Assembly: GCA_963693365.1 (NCBI GenBank)
Contig: CAVNZM010000009.1
Span: forward strand, 434,001 to 498,000
Direction of reading: 5' to 3'
From: Amoebidium appalachense
Lineage: Eukaryota; Ichthyosporea
DNA length: 64,000 nt
The position numbers and the translations under genes were made by a program. Below, one piece after another: positions 1 to 12,053 of this stretch. Positions within the stretch are counted from its first letter, which is position 1; each line of letters opens with the position of its first letter. Below the pieces are notes generated by a model. That model was not told where the DNA came from. It was given only the letters and a program-made list of their open reading frames with translations, and did no database searches.

Positions 1-7
1 TTATACC

Positions 8-140
8 TCTATGCTGATTGGCTGGTTTCTATGCTGATTGTTTGGTTTATCTCATTGTTCATTGGTTTATCTCACTGCTGATTGGCTTGTTTATCTCACT
101 GCTGATTGGCTGGCTTATCTCCCTGCTGATTGGCTGGGTG
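8..140. repeat. tandem repeat of ~24-26 bp, about six copies
   Basis: Units built around GCTGATTGGCTGGTTTATCT repeat about six times, each with a reverse CCAAT (ATTGG). The array ends in a pyrimidine-poor TGTGCAG that could act as a splice acceptor for the exon-like segment starting at 146. Confidence 0.75.
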
Positions 141-145
141 TGCAG

Positions 146-510
146 GGAGGGTCCCCGCAACAGGTCCAAATCATCTGCCGAGGGCATTTTCACACCCAGA
201 CGGACTGCCTCCCCTGACAGGTAACAACCCTCCCCCCCCCACTCTCTCTCTATATACAAGCTTACGTATTCCCACCACCACCATCACTAGACTGCTTTCC
301 CCCCCATCCCTTTTGCAGCAAACATTATATGCTTTGGCTTTGGAAACTATCAGTGACTACATGCATGGCCTGTGTGTACTTTTGGTTGAGTATAGAATCT
401 CCTGTGTGCCATGGGGGTGACGGGTGAGCAAGTGTGTGCTGGGTGGATGGATGGTTGCGGGTGAGTTTTGGAGTAACGAGGGGGGGAGGGGGGGGGGGGG
501 GGGGGGGGGG

Positions 511-544
<34 letters not shown>

Positions 545-921
545 AGGGGGGGAGGAGATGGGGGGAGGCGGGGGATTGGGGCAAAGAAGGAATTTTGATT
601 TATGTTAAATGCAGGCCGGAAGGCAAACGGCCGGCAGAGGATCAAGATGAAAAACCAATCAAACGCCACCGTGCAGCCAATGACCATACATGGTAAGTGG
701 GTACCCTCCCTGATTGGTTCACATCCAACTAATAGGTGGGACTGTAACGTGATAATGGTTTCCAGCAAACAGGCATCGTCTGAGCATATGTGTGGTTGGC
801 TATCACTAGGGGAATGCTCCAAATATGGTCAACAAAGATGGGATATCATTGGCCGGCTAGTCCCTAATACTCCACCTCTCGCAGGGAAATTCAAGCAGCC
901 GCCCCTAGTCTCGACAACTAG
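146..921 (+). CDS. candidate exons of an unidentified gene (low confidence)
   Basis: Three segments are bounded by AG and GT: 146-220, 615-692 and 885-959. In one reading they join in phase and give a polar, basic/acidic peptide (SKSSAEGIFTPRRTASPDR, then EDQDEKPIKRHR, which looks like a nuclear localisation signal) ending at a TAG at 919-921. A second frame is open through all three segments, including the strong donor at 960, so the frame is not settled. No start codon is visible, so the gene would begin upstream of the window. I recognise no domain. The separators are poly-G, poly-C and CA tracts, as in the introns of the clear genes here. Confidence 0.25.
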
Positions 922-1541
922 CCCTAAATGGAGACACAGTGGAGCACGTGCAAGCTATGGTAAGCACCCCCCCCCCCCCCCCCACCACCACCACCACACA
1001 CACACACACGAAAATAAGAATTTTTTTTTTTTTTGGGGGGGGGGGGGGGATGGGGGGGAATGCAAACACGCAGTAAAGCACCTGTCTCGAAATCACCATC
1101 AAGCATCGATCTAGCATTGGTACACACACACACACAGGCAGCAATACACTGGTAGATATGGCAGGGTGGTGAGGATATGCAGGCAAGAAGGAAGGAGAAA
1201 GGAAGGGTACGGGAGGGGAGGGGGATGGGGGGATGGGGGGATCTGGGAAGTAGGGAGAGGAGAGGAAGAGAGAGAGAGAGAGAGAGATGGAGAAAGGGGG
1301 GAGAGGGTGAAGGGAAAGGAGAAGGATGGAAAAGAAGTGGCAGAGATAGGAAGGGATGGATGGGGGGGGGGGGGGGGGGGAAGGTTGGGGAATGAGAGGT
1401 ATATGGGCAGGTGTTGTGCAGTGTTGGTTAGCGGGTGGGGGATGGAGGGAGGAGGGGGTGACAGAAAGCGCCGATGAAGGGAACGTACACACTGTGTTGG
1501 TGGCTTAAGAAACCCATGGCCACACCATGCTGCATTCCCAG

Positions 1542-2061
1542 GACCAGTCACGTGACCGTGTCCAGCCAATCAGCACCCACCCCACCGCCTTGAGCTGTGA
1601 CGGCCGGCAGCAAAAACTCAAACACACTGTCGGTAGGTGGACCTCCCCCCCTCCCCCCTCCCCTGCTCCCTCCCTCCCTCCCTCTCTTCCCCTCCCCTCC
1701 CTCCCACACACACACACGTGTGGCTCTTTTCAATGTGTCTACCCGTCATATGTATCCCCATCCCAGCCCCCTTCCACCCTTACATCTTCCCACACGATCT
1801 TTATCAGTTGTTGTGAAAACCTCCTCTTTCCCTCTTTCCCTCTTTATGCCTCCATTCCTCCCAACCCACCTTACCCCCGTCCTCTCTAACTCGCTCTCTC
1901 TCCCCCCCCCCCCCCCCCCCCCCCCCACTGACGTCACCCCCCCCCACCGGCCAGGAGCAGTGCGGTGCTGTGTCTGACCCTGAGAGCCAATCAGCAGCGT
2001 GCCTGGTCTCAACGCTGCCCCTTCGCCTCCGTTGAGGTGTGTGCGTGCAAATGCCACAATA

Positions 2062-2092
<31 letters not shown>

Positions 2093-2961
2093 CATATTTT
2101 TCTTGCTTCTGCTTACTGCTGCAACTTCTACCCCCGGCCTTTCCCACTGCCCTTGCCTGCATAAGCAACCCTGCTCGTCTCTGATCAAGACGGGTGACCT
2201 ACCCATGTTCAAGTGAAACAGTATCTGAGTTGGGTTTCGTTAACGAGGTGAATAGGTCGAAACTCGGGTACTGTGGATGACGTGGGCCCCCCCTGAGGAT
2301 TGGCCCTTGCTTATTATGCAAACTCTTTATGTATGGCTTGCATTCTGAATCGTGTTATCCGTTTGTTCTTGTGTACTTCGTACTTTATGACGCATTCAAA
2401 CCCCCCCCCCCCCCCCGCCCCGCCCCGCCCCTTTCCCCCATCTGCACACACCTGCACACACCGTCGAGCCGAGCAGGACACCCACCCCACTGCATGGCTT
2501 GGACCTACACCAATGCCCCACCACTCACCGTGCATGTATGAAAGTTGACTGTGTGGCGCCATCCGAATGCATGCACATATGATTGCATGCACACACAAAC
2601 ACTCAAACACATGCACACATGTGCAGATGAACACATGTACACACAAGCCGATGCGCCCACGTGAGGGCTCCCACGCAAGCTGGGGTTTTCCCTTCCACAG
2701 AAACTACCAGTGTTACATGCTCACCATCTGAATACAACCCATGCACACCTCCACACATCCTACACACCAAGGCCCCTGCCCACACACACGCACTCGCACA
2801 TGCACACACACACAAACACACAAACACACAACCACACACACACACACACACACCACACACACACACACACAGGCACTGCACCACCCCGCAGGCTGGGCCT
2901 GCGGAAACCTGCCGGGGAAGTCCCCTGGGTCACGTGACCCACAGCCAATTAGCCCCTCTCG
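1542..2961 (+). other. exon-like AG...GT segments that do not chain in frame
   Basis: Segments 1542-1632, 1955-2036 and 2892-2961 have exon-like boundaries and are separated by poly-C and CA tracts. Two of them encode related peptides (SRDRVQPIST and SRDPQPISPS) from a shared DNA motif with CACGTGAC followed by CCAAT. Reading phases do not connect them to each other or to the segments on either side. They could be exons with missing partners, or dispersed copies of a promoter-like motif. Confidence 0.15.
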
Positions 2962-3445
2962 GTGAGAGGTTGCAGCCCGGTCCGTGTTTTTTTTTTTTGT
3001 TTTTTTTTGTGTGTGTGCGTGTGTTTTTTCCCCCGTCTTTTCTTCCTCTCTCTCTTCTTTTTTCTCTTCTTTCTTCCTCCCTCCCTCCCTCCCTCCTCCT
3101 CCCTCCCCCTCCCCCTCTCTCCCTCTCCCCGCGTCCCTCCGCTTGCCCTCCCCCTCCCCCCCCCCCCCCCCCCCCCCCCCTCGTCCCTCCCTCCCTCCCT
3201 ATTCCTCCCTCTCCCGCTTCCCCCTTTGTCCCCCCACTCTCCCCCCCCCCCCCCCCCCACCTCTCCCACCTCGCTCTTTCTCCTCCCATCCACAGACATT
3301 GCTCTCACCCACACAACACACACATGCACACATGCAAGCGCACACACACACCTACACCTGCATGCAAGCCCCCCCCCCCCCCCCCCCCCCCTTCCTTTTC
3401 TTTTCTGTCTCTCCTTCTGTCTCTTTTTTTCTTTTCTTATCTTTT

Positions 3446-3478
<33 letters not shown>

Positions 3479-3506
3479 GCCGGGCTAGCGTAGGCCGGCT
3501 GGGCAG

Positions 3507-3919
3507 GAGTGTGGCAGCAGTTGCCCTGGAGGGTTGGTGGCGGCCTTTGGAGGTTGCCCCCAAGGCCTGAGCCCCAGGCCGGCACGGCACTACACTGCTG
3601 AAAAGGTGGATGGCTGGTTACCCCCCTCCCTCCCATTTCTCGTCGTTAATATCTTCTATTTCACTTGTGTATATCACTCAGCTGTTCTCTTACTAGCTTG
3701 TCTGCCTTGCAAACCCGTTTGCACATCGGATTGGTTGTTTTGGGTTTCAGACACGCCAAGAGCTACACTTGGATGTGTTGTTGCCCTTTATCCGAGTCTC
3801 TTGCAAGATGGCTCTGCTGGTGGCCTTCCCTCCACCTCCCCCCCCTCCCCCCCCCCCCCCCTCCCCCCCTCCCCCCGGTCCCCGGTCCCTATATTACCGT
3901 TAATCAGCCTACTCATGTC

Positions 3920-3950
<31 letters not shown>

Positions 3951-4208
3951 AGGCTCTCAGGACGACGCAGACACCTCACTCGGCAGCAAGCAGCAGCGGT
4001 CGGCCCAAACAGCCGCAGGCAGCAAGGGAGGGGCAAAGGGGTGCGTGGGGGCACACACGGGCACAGGCAGGCATGCACGTGCATGGCAGGCTCAGGGCAG
4101 GCGGAGGGGGGACCATGCAGGGCAGGTGGTGGGCTGCGAAGACATTATAAATTCTTACGAAGCGACATGGGACATCGACCTGAGGACATATGGTGTGCTC
4201 CAACTTGA
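3507..4208 (+). CDS. candidate 3' exons of an unidentified gene
   Basis: Segments 3507-3605, 3953-4040 and 4096-4208 join in phase (99 nt; 88 nt; 113 nt including TGA at 4206-4208). The product is low complexity in the middle (Ala, Ser, Gln) and ends in HYKFLRSDMGHRPEDIWCAP. An alternative frame of the last segment reads VVGCEDIINSYEATWDIDLR and stops at 4213-4215, so the frame is uncertain. The introns contain poly-C. No family is recognised, and the link to the upstream segments is unproven. Confidence 0.3.
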
Positions 4209-4229
4209 AAGCTAACAACACGGCTCTCC

Positions 4230-4790
4230 ATGCAATGACGTCATAAGCTGGTTGTCACCACCCATGGCCAAGTCAACGATTCCAGGCTCACTTCGCTGAC
4301 GTCACAACTTGCAATCTTAAGGCGGATGTTAACAATGACTTTTTCTTGCTCCCGCACGTCGCATACACCACTTTTGCGTTTCGTACATCACAACAATTCA
4401 AGTTGAGGACACCAATTTCATTTGAGGCTACAAAAGTCAAGGGCACATCATTTATTACCACACCACCTTCACTCTTTGGACGTCTTAACTGGTGTTCTTA
4501 AGTTAACGACACCACCTTCAAATTCACTTTTCTGACGTCACAACTGATGTTCAAAAGATAACGACACCACTTGGACCTCTGTGACGTCACACCTGACGTT
4601 TAGGAATTTTACTACACCACTTTCACTCTTCTGACATCACAACTGGTGTGTAAAAGTTAACGACGCCACTTTGACCTCTGTGACGTCATTACTTCTCATA
4701 AGTTACCGACACCACTATCAAGCTCACTCCTCTGACGTTACGACTGGTGTTCAAATCTCAGAGCTGTGACGTCATACCTGGTGCATCGGG
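4230..4790. repeat. degenerate ~50-bp tandem repeat carrying TGACGTCA sites
   Basis: Roughly ten diverged units with consensus CTGACGTCACAACTGGTGTT followed by an AAAGTTAACGACACCACTT-like half. Perfect TGACGTCA palindromes start at 4236, 4297, 4533, 4582, 4681 and 4767. One-base variants start at 4632 and 4733, and a two-base variant at 4594. Spacing in the better-preserved part is 49, 50, 49 and 52 bp. The palindrome is the classical CRE/bZIP recognition site, which is known for the motif; its use here is inference. Confidence 0.8.
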
Positions 4791-5605
4791 GTGGCTCCGG
4801 GGACGGCTTTTTCGACCATCGTGGCAGCCCTTTGCCTTGTTTGTTGCAGTCATGTGGCCACCTTTTTTTTATAAAAGAACACAATAATTATCATTAAAAA
4901 AAAAAAAAGGGGGAACAGGGAAAAAAAATGCCCCCCCTCCCCCCGCCCCCTCCCTCCCATCCCCCTTCCCTACCCCACCTTTCCTCCTCCCCTCCCCCCC
5001 CCTCCCCCCCTTCCCCCACCGCTTTTCCCCCCTCCCCCCCCCCCCCCCCCCCCCAACACACACCCACATCCATCCGCCCCATGTAGACATCATGTGTGTG
5101 ACAGCCTGAAAATGTGCATTTGGGTCGCACAACACGTGGTGAGGGGGGGAGAGGGGGGGGGCGGGGGGGAGTGGTATATAGAGAAAGGTTGTGAGAGTCT
5201 GCTAGAATTTGTGAATGTGTCCTGTATACGTAGCGGCTTCTGGTTCCTCTTCTGATGTCGAATTCGGTTGGTGCGGTTGACTTTAACAGTTACTGTATTA
5301 TACTGTGTATAGTGAGTGTGTTGTATGAGCATTGGTTCTATCCCAAAGGGGGGTTCGTATTGTATCACTACTCCTGCTGTATAATGTACTATACTGTCGG
5401 TCTATGTAAGTAGTTTCTGTGCACATGCGAGATGTGATATGAAATGAGGATGTATCTTTTGCCCGGCTGTGTACATATGAAACATAAAAAATGTAGTGCA
5501 ATGCATAAAGGCAAAAACTGCCCGATAAATTAAAAAGTTTGAGCTAAACCATCTTCGACGATTCCGATGCTCGTTACCCCTGCACCTCCCCTCCCTCCCT
5601 CCTTC

Positions 5606-5652
<47 letters not shown>

Positions 5653-5839
5653 ACACACAGACACACACACGCACCCACCCACCACCACCACCACCAGCAC
5701 AAAAGAAAGAAAAAAAGAAAAGACAAAAGAAACAAAAAAAAAAGAAGGCCCTCCTGAGAGTACTGCACTCACACATGTTCACACACAAGTGCGCACAACA
5801 CACACGCAAGCACACGCACACACACACACGCATACACAC

Positions 5840-5873
<34 letters not shown>

Positions 5874-6778
5874 CACACATACACACAGTCACACACACAC
5901 ACACCTCGCGCATGCACATACACACACACACACACACACGTGTACACACAAAGAGAGAGGGAGAGAGAGAGAGAGAGAGTGTGCGCCATAGGTACTCTCT
6001 CCTCTCTCTCTGACACACACACACACAACCACACACATTGTGCACATGTGACACACACGTGTGCCCACGCCTATGCACACACATGCAAGAGTTTAACACA
6101 CACTACACACACTGTCTTCCATATCCGAACAACACCACTGCCACGGTGACCCCCTAGTATGCCCCTGCTCCCCAACTAACAACAACAAATACAAAAAGTA
6201 TTGCACGCACTTATAAGACCCAAGTCTGTCGCACTGCAACACACGTTTACCCATGTTCGTGCTAGAAGGAAGTAGAACGTCACATGCACATGCATGCTAT
6301 TGGCTCTTCTGAGCGCAAACCCGGCCTTTCCATTGGCTGCAGGTCACGGCCCACTGCAGTAGGGTCACGGCGGTAAAAATTGCATATAATAATTCGTACA
6401 TATCAACACATATATCCATGAATATATCCACACCCATATCCACACATACTTTCATACTTAAATCCATAATCATTCATGCATAGTATCCATACATATATCC
6501 ACACATACAATGTATGATATACCAATACATATATCCATACATATACCCACGCATATAGCATCTTTGCCTCGAGTAAACAGCGTAAACACCCATACATACA
6601 TCATACAGTGCATAACTTATATACCGTAGATTCTACCCATGCACACATTCACACACACATCCTGCCGGGCCAATTACCCTCAGGGGAAAAAAAAGAAAAA
6701 GAAAAAGAAAGAAGGGGGCCCTCGTGAGTGAGTCATGCAATATACGCAGAGAACCACGGTGCAGGGGAGGGGGTGGTG

Positions 6779-6830
<52 letters not shown>

Positions 6831-7692
6831 GGGGGGCAGGGAGGGGGGGGGGGAGGGGGGTCTCCATAATCCGGATATCTGTCACGCTATTGCACGGCCA
6901 CACCAATGAATCGTTGGCCACGTGTACACCCAACTTGAGTCATGCGGTGTTGGGGCTTAAACCAGCTCGGCCATCAGAGGCAACAAACTGAGTATAAAGA
7001 GAGCGGCAACTGGTGTGTCGGACATGTTTATCTATAGTTATACGTTATGTAGATTGGGGGCATGAATAGACCACGTAATTACATGAGACAAGTTAGCGTC
7101 TACACAGAGTGGTAAACTGATGTTTACTCAGCGGTTTAATTCCAAGGTGTTCTCCTTCTGACCATGCAGTCCCCATGGCTCACCACCTAGCCACGTAAAA
7201 ATAAAAATAGTGGAAAAAATAAAAAAATAATAATAAAAACACGTGTGACGACTATATCAAGCACTGGCCCCCACGCTACAACAATGGGAGGCAGACCACT
7301 ACACACTTACCAGATATAGCCACAAACCCTCGTCTATATATAGCAGTCACCCACCCACATGCCACTCTATGGCAAAAATACCCTGGACGCACATAGTGGG
7401 AAGAAATATCACCATCCTTCAAATTTTAAACACCTGGTACATACCCGGGCTACATATGGAAAATCGATTAACGCTTTAAGTTACACATTCAAGGCCTCCT
7501 AAATAGCACACCTTAGGAGGCCTTGTACACATTACATCCTTCGTGAAGTGCTTTAAAAATTTAAGCCCATGCATTCAAGTCCAACATCCAACGGTGGCTG
7601 CACATTCTCATTCTTGGCCTGCATGGGGAGATATGGATGATTGGTTAGGGGGTGGACTGATAAACTACCAGTGCTGAGTTACCTACACACGT

Positions 7693-7740
<48 letters not shown>

Positions 7741-8608
7741 CTACACACACACACACACACACAAGAGGGAGAGAGAGAGAGAGCCAAAAAGAGAAGGGGC
7801 AGGTGCGGGGGGGGGGGGGGGGGGGGGGGGGGGAGGAGATAGAGATAGAGTGAGGGGGAGAGACAGCACGGGAGGGAGCGAGGGAGAGAGAGAGGGGCGG
7901 AAGGCGGGGGGAGGGGGGGAGGGAGGGGGGAATGACTCCGACGGAGGGAGGAAGGGGACGAGTGAGGGAGGAGGGAGGGAGGGTGGGAGAAAGAGTGAGT
8001 GAGGGAGAGAAAAGAGAGAGAGGGAGAAGGAGGGAGAGAGAGTATTCTAACAAACATTGTCCGGCACACTCAGAATGCACACAAGTGGTCTGCGCATGCG
8101 CGCTGCACAGTACGTGCCTATGTACAGCGCCATGTTTTTGCACGTACATGCTATGTATGCCCACAGTGACCGAATTTAGTTTTGTGAATATCATGGTCAA
8201 GCATGCCTTACTTGCAAGTGTCGCTTTCAACCCAAGGCCTCCTATATATCACCCTTGCCTTTGACCTGCCGCCGGGCCGGCGCGAAGCCTTGACGGTCAT
8301 CGGCGCGCGCGGGTTTTTGGAGGGGCCAATCGCAGTGAAGGCCAAACTATTTTACCACCCTCCAGCTGCTTTTTTTCACAGCTAATCAGATCAGACGTTA
8401 AATTGAGAAGCGCATAACGCACCCTTTCAACCAATAGAAGTATAGTTTAAACAGAAGCGGGCAAAAGACCAAATTGTCCTATGATGGCCGAAGGGTGAAA
8501 TGTGTGGCCACGCCGCCCTTTCCGTGCAGTCACGCGCACGGCACACGGCATCGTGAACGCTGACTCTCCCTCCCACCATAACCTTTTCTGCTTTTTCTAA
8601 CGAAGAAA
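4791..8608. other. gene-free low-complexity region
   Basis: No supported gene. It holds C-rich blocks (4930-5054), poly-C running into CA repeats (5608-5945), a GA run, diverged CATATATCCA-type repeats around 6400-6600, poly-G at 6791-6828, (CA)n at 7686-7763, poly-G at 7808-7833 and GA/GGA-rich sequence to about 8050. From about 8230 on, the sequence is GC-rich with CCAAT motifs (about 8333 and 8430) and probably includes the promoter of the downstream QCR6 gene. Confidence 0.6.
7490..7525. repeat. perfect 13-bp inverted repeat (hairpin)
   Basis: Arms 7490-7502 (CAAGGCCTCCTAA) and 7513-7525 are perfectly complementary around a 10-nt loop. The core AAGGCCTCCTA recurs near 8233 and, slightly altered, near 26529 and 27011, so it may be a terminal motif of a dispersed element. 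Confidence 0.7.
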
Positions 8609-11600
8609 ATGACTAAGGACGAGGTCGTCGTGGAGGAGGTATAAATTTTTGCTACCCGGCTGTTGGAATAGTGGGAGAAAGTACGACGTTCAGGTGTAGA
8701 AGCATGTGGGAAGTTACAAACGAAAAAACACCGTTTCTGGACCAACATTCAGACCGACCATTTCTCGTCTTAGCCAACACAGACTATACACTGCACTGGT
8801 TTACGTCAGCCCTTAAGCTTCTATAGTGACTCGATGTCCAAGTTGCATTCAAACATTAGCGGTCTGCTCCCTCTTTCTGCCAGGCCATCACAACAAGGCA
8901 AGTAATGGGCGCGTGTTTTTGTTGCTGATGTTTTGTGTGGCCACAGGTTGTGGAGGAGGTCGAGGTGGAGGAGGAAGAGGAGGAGGAGATTGTGGACCCC
9001 AAGACAGCGGTGCGTGTTTGTGTTTGTTTAAACATCGGCATTTTTTTTTTCAGTGTTTCAAGCATTAGTGGACTTGTGTAAGTTATTCTTACGAGGACAT
9101 TTTTCTCTCTTGTGATGACTGTTTTTTTTCTTGGGTTTAGAGAGGTGCAGAAGGGAGGCAGTTGACGTGGGAGGAGGGGAAGGGCGGGCAGAGTGGTGGA
9201 GGACAAAGTGTTATGTGCTTTGCACAGGAATAATGTTCGGACAGATGCTTTTTTGGGAAACGAGAAGCCCAACCACCTGGTATTTACTTGTTGAGCACAT
9301 TGAGCACGTTTTCCGAACAAGCTGTTCTCGGAAAGTAGTTGCTTGAGTTGTTCTGTGCTTCTGGGATGGTTTTTCTGTGTTTGACGTTTCGGGGTAGTAG
9401 GTGTGGACCAAGTGGCACATGCTTATTGTCTAAGTTTGAGCATATGGATGTTGTCTGTGCTCCTTGTATGAGTGGCAAGGAGCATGCAGCCAGTTCAATT
9501 ATGGCGTAGTTAGCTACTCTGTCTTAGCAATACCGGTGCTTGGTCGCTTGTCCAAGCTTGTACCTTCTCTTTACAAGCACACCTGTCGGAGTGCACACTT
9601 AGGGCATAGTGATGCATGAGCAAACATTCACCCGCCCATCAGACAATGGGGTGCTCACAGTTATGTTGGGGTTTCCGGTTGTTTTCTTCCCTTGTGTAGC
9701 TTGAGTTGGTTTCTTTCAAGCATCCTCCGCTTTGGGTTTCACCTGCGAGTTTGATCAGTCGAAATCCAGGAACTGAGGGTAGTCACCTCTGAAGGTGCAG
9801 GCTCTGTTTATGGTGCATTCTCTTTGCACTGTGTTGTCCTTCGTAAATGTGTACCCTGTGTTCTGTAACACATCCTCACACCTTCCTCCCACTCCTCTCG
9901 CCCCCTCTTTCCTCCGTCTCGGGTGTAGCTTATAGCTTGATATAGTGCCTTTTCTCTTTGCCATGAGCGTGCATTGTGCGCCATGCCTGGAAAGCAGCTC
10001 TGAAATGGTTTTTCGTTCGTTCTATGAAGCACAAAACTACTGCGCTCACGCACAAGATTATGGTACTTTCACTGCTGGGGACAGTTGGAGTGCCACACGT
10101 GCACTTGTGTTTTTCGTGTATATGTCTAAGGCTCTTGAGTGTCTGTGATAGATTTTGTTGGTGCACCCTGTGAGTGTGTGTGTGTGTGTGTGTGTGTGCA
10201 CGCTCGTTGCATGCACGTGCGCTAGCGGTTGAGTGCGCGTGGTCGTGTGGTTGTGTGGTCGTTTGGTGTGTGTGCCTCTGGCGGAACCTGCTTACACTGA
10301 CTCGTATGTTCATACAAGAAGGCTGGGCTGCTTGATTGGTTATGACACCTCACTCTTGCTTTCTCTGCCTGTGTGTGTTGTGTGTGTATGTCTGTGGGGG
10401 GGGGGGGTAAGATCATGAGGCTCCCGAGTTCTCATGTAGAATACGACGGTATGGAATGGGAAGGTGAGAAATGTGTTGCTGTGTGTATGGGTGTTTGAGA
10501 GGGGTAGGGTGATGATTTGGCAGCCGAGATAGGGGGAAGGGGATTTGGGGGCGGGGGGCAAGCAAGAAAAGCGATGGATGGGAACAAAGGTCATGATGAA
10601 CAACGGGGGAACCGGTGAAATAGAACTACGTTGACCGTGTATGCATGGAGTGCAACATACAGCATACAGCATACAACACACACACACTCTCACACTCACA
10701 CTCACACTCGCTGTGGGGAGTGCAGATGGACAAGGAGTGTGGTGAGCACCACTGCAGCTCGTATGCGAAGGAGCTCGAGGCATGCACACTGCGGGTGGAG
10801 AGCAAGAGCGCCACCACGGAGACCTGCAGCCAGGAGTTCATGGACTTCATGCACTGCGTAGACCACTGTGTACGTGTGTCCCCCACTCATACGGGCATGT
10901 GCACATCCTATCCCCCCACGCCTGCACGAGCATGTACGTGCTTGTGTACGTGTCCCCCACCCAAACGTGCCCCTGCACTTAGATCGAGTGCACATGCCCC
11001 TCATGCAGACACGCTGAGTACACGCATTCACCTGTGCGTTTCCTTCATCTGTACGCGTACGTGTGCCTGCGCCCCACCCATATGTGTCTGAGCACAACAC
11101 GCAAGGGCATGGTGTACTTGCTGCCTACCCACACGTTTGGAGTTTTGGGCACTGTGCATCTTATTAGCACACACATGCGGAATGTTTTCGTGTGTGTGTC
11201 CCTATTTGGCGGCATGGGGCTGCAACACATACACGTGCTTAGATGTGTCTGCCTTAGCGCTCACGTGCACACTGCGCACAGGCACACGGAGGGTTATTTA
11301 TGTTCCCTGTACACACATGTAGACATCTGGTACACAGGGTGTAAGTGTTGTTGTCTTAGCCGTGCCTAGTTAGTTCAGACCAGACTGGAAGTGAGAGGGT
11401 TGGGGTTGTGGGCGGATGGTGCTTGTGTGTGGGGGGGGCGGGGGGAGGGGATGGAGGGAATGGGGTGAGGATTTGAAGAGAGGGGGGGAGGGATGGCTGC
11501 CTCTGTACTTAGTTATGCAGGGGGTGGTCTTGCCTTGGTGGCTGCAGTTGTTTTTGGTAGTGGTGGTCGAGGGAGGGGGGGGGGGGAGGAGGAGGGTTGA

Positions 11601-12053
11601 AGGGGTGCTAAAGCTCACGTGCACACTGCGCACAGCCACACGGAGGGTTATTTGTGTTCCCTGTACACACATGTAGACATCTGGTACACAGGGTGTAAGT
11701 GTTGTTGTCTTAGCCGTGCCTAGTTAGTTCAGACCAGACTGGAAGTGAGAGGGTTGGGGTTGTGGGCGGATGGTGCTTGTGTGTGGGGGGGGAGGAGGGA
11801 AGGATGGGTGGGAAGGGGAAGGGGGGAGGAATGCGGGGAATGGGGTGAGGATTTGAAGAGAGGGGGGGAGGGGTGGCTGCCTCTGTACTTAGTTATGCAG
11901 GGGGTGGTCTTGCCTTGGTGGCTGCAGTTGTTTTTGGTAGTGGTGGTCGGGGGAGGGAGGGAGGGGGGGGGGAGGGTGGAAGGGGAGGTTAGTACCTGCT
12001 AACACACACTGCATCCACAGACCGCGCCAAAGCTCTTTGCCACGCTCAAGTAG
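8609..12053 (+). CDS. QCR6: cytochrome bc1 complex hinge subunit (QCR6/UQCRH)
   Basis: Exons 8609-8638, 8947-9009, 10726-10869 and 12021-12053 join in phase 0 into an 89-residue protein ending in TAG. The order matches the mitochondrial bc1 hinge protein: an acidic N-terminal stretch (VEVEEEEEEEIVDPKTA), then a small helical hairpin with paired cysteines (KECGEHHC, LEACTLRV, TTETCSQEF, MHCVDHC), then the conserved C-terminal PKLFATLK. In the family this subunit sits on the intermembrane-space face, next to cytochrome c1, and assists electron transfer to cytochrome c. The length is usual for the family. Exon 1 encodes only 10 residues and exon 4 only 10. Intron 3 contains a 354-bp tandem duplication. 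The start ATG follows a purine-rich CGAAGAAA context. Confidence 0.9.
11260..11975. repeat. tandem duplication, ~354-bp unit, inside QCR6 intron 3
   Basis: The block starting CTCACGTGCACACTGCGCAC at 11260 recurs at 11614 with few substitutions. Both copies contain the same GTTAGTTCAGACCAGACTGG and TACTTAGTTATGCAGGGGG segments. The copies differ mainly in the length of internal G-rich runs. Confidence 0.85.

Noticed and set aside
885-959. In-frame TAG in the third exon-like segment as evidence for stop-codon reassignment
   Set aside because: The clear genes end normally at TAG (QCR6, UBE2Q-like), TAA (histones) and TGA (kinase, DUF4197), so the standard code applies.
2661-3488. Long His/Thr- and Pro-rich ORFs over CA and poly-C tracts
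   Set aside because: Low-complexity translations of CA and C repeats, present in several frames and both strands, as elsewhere in the window.
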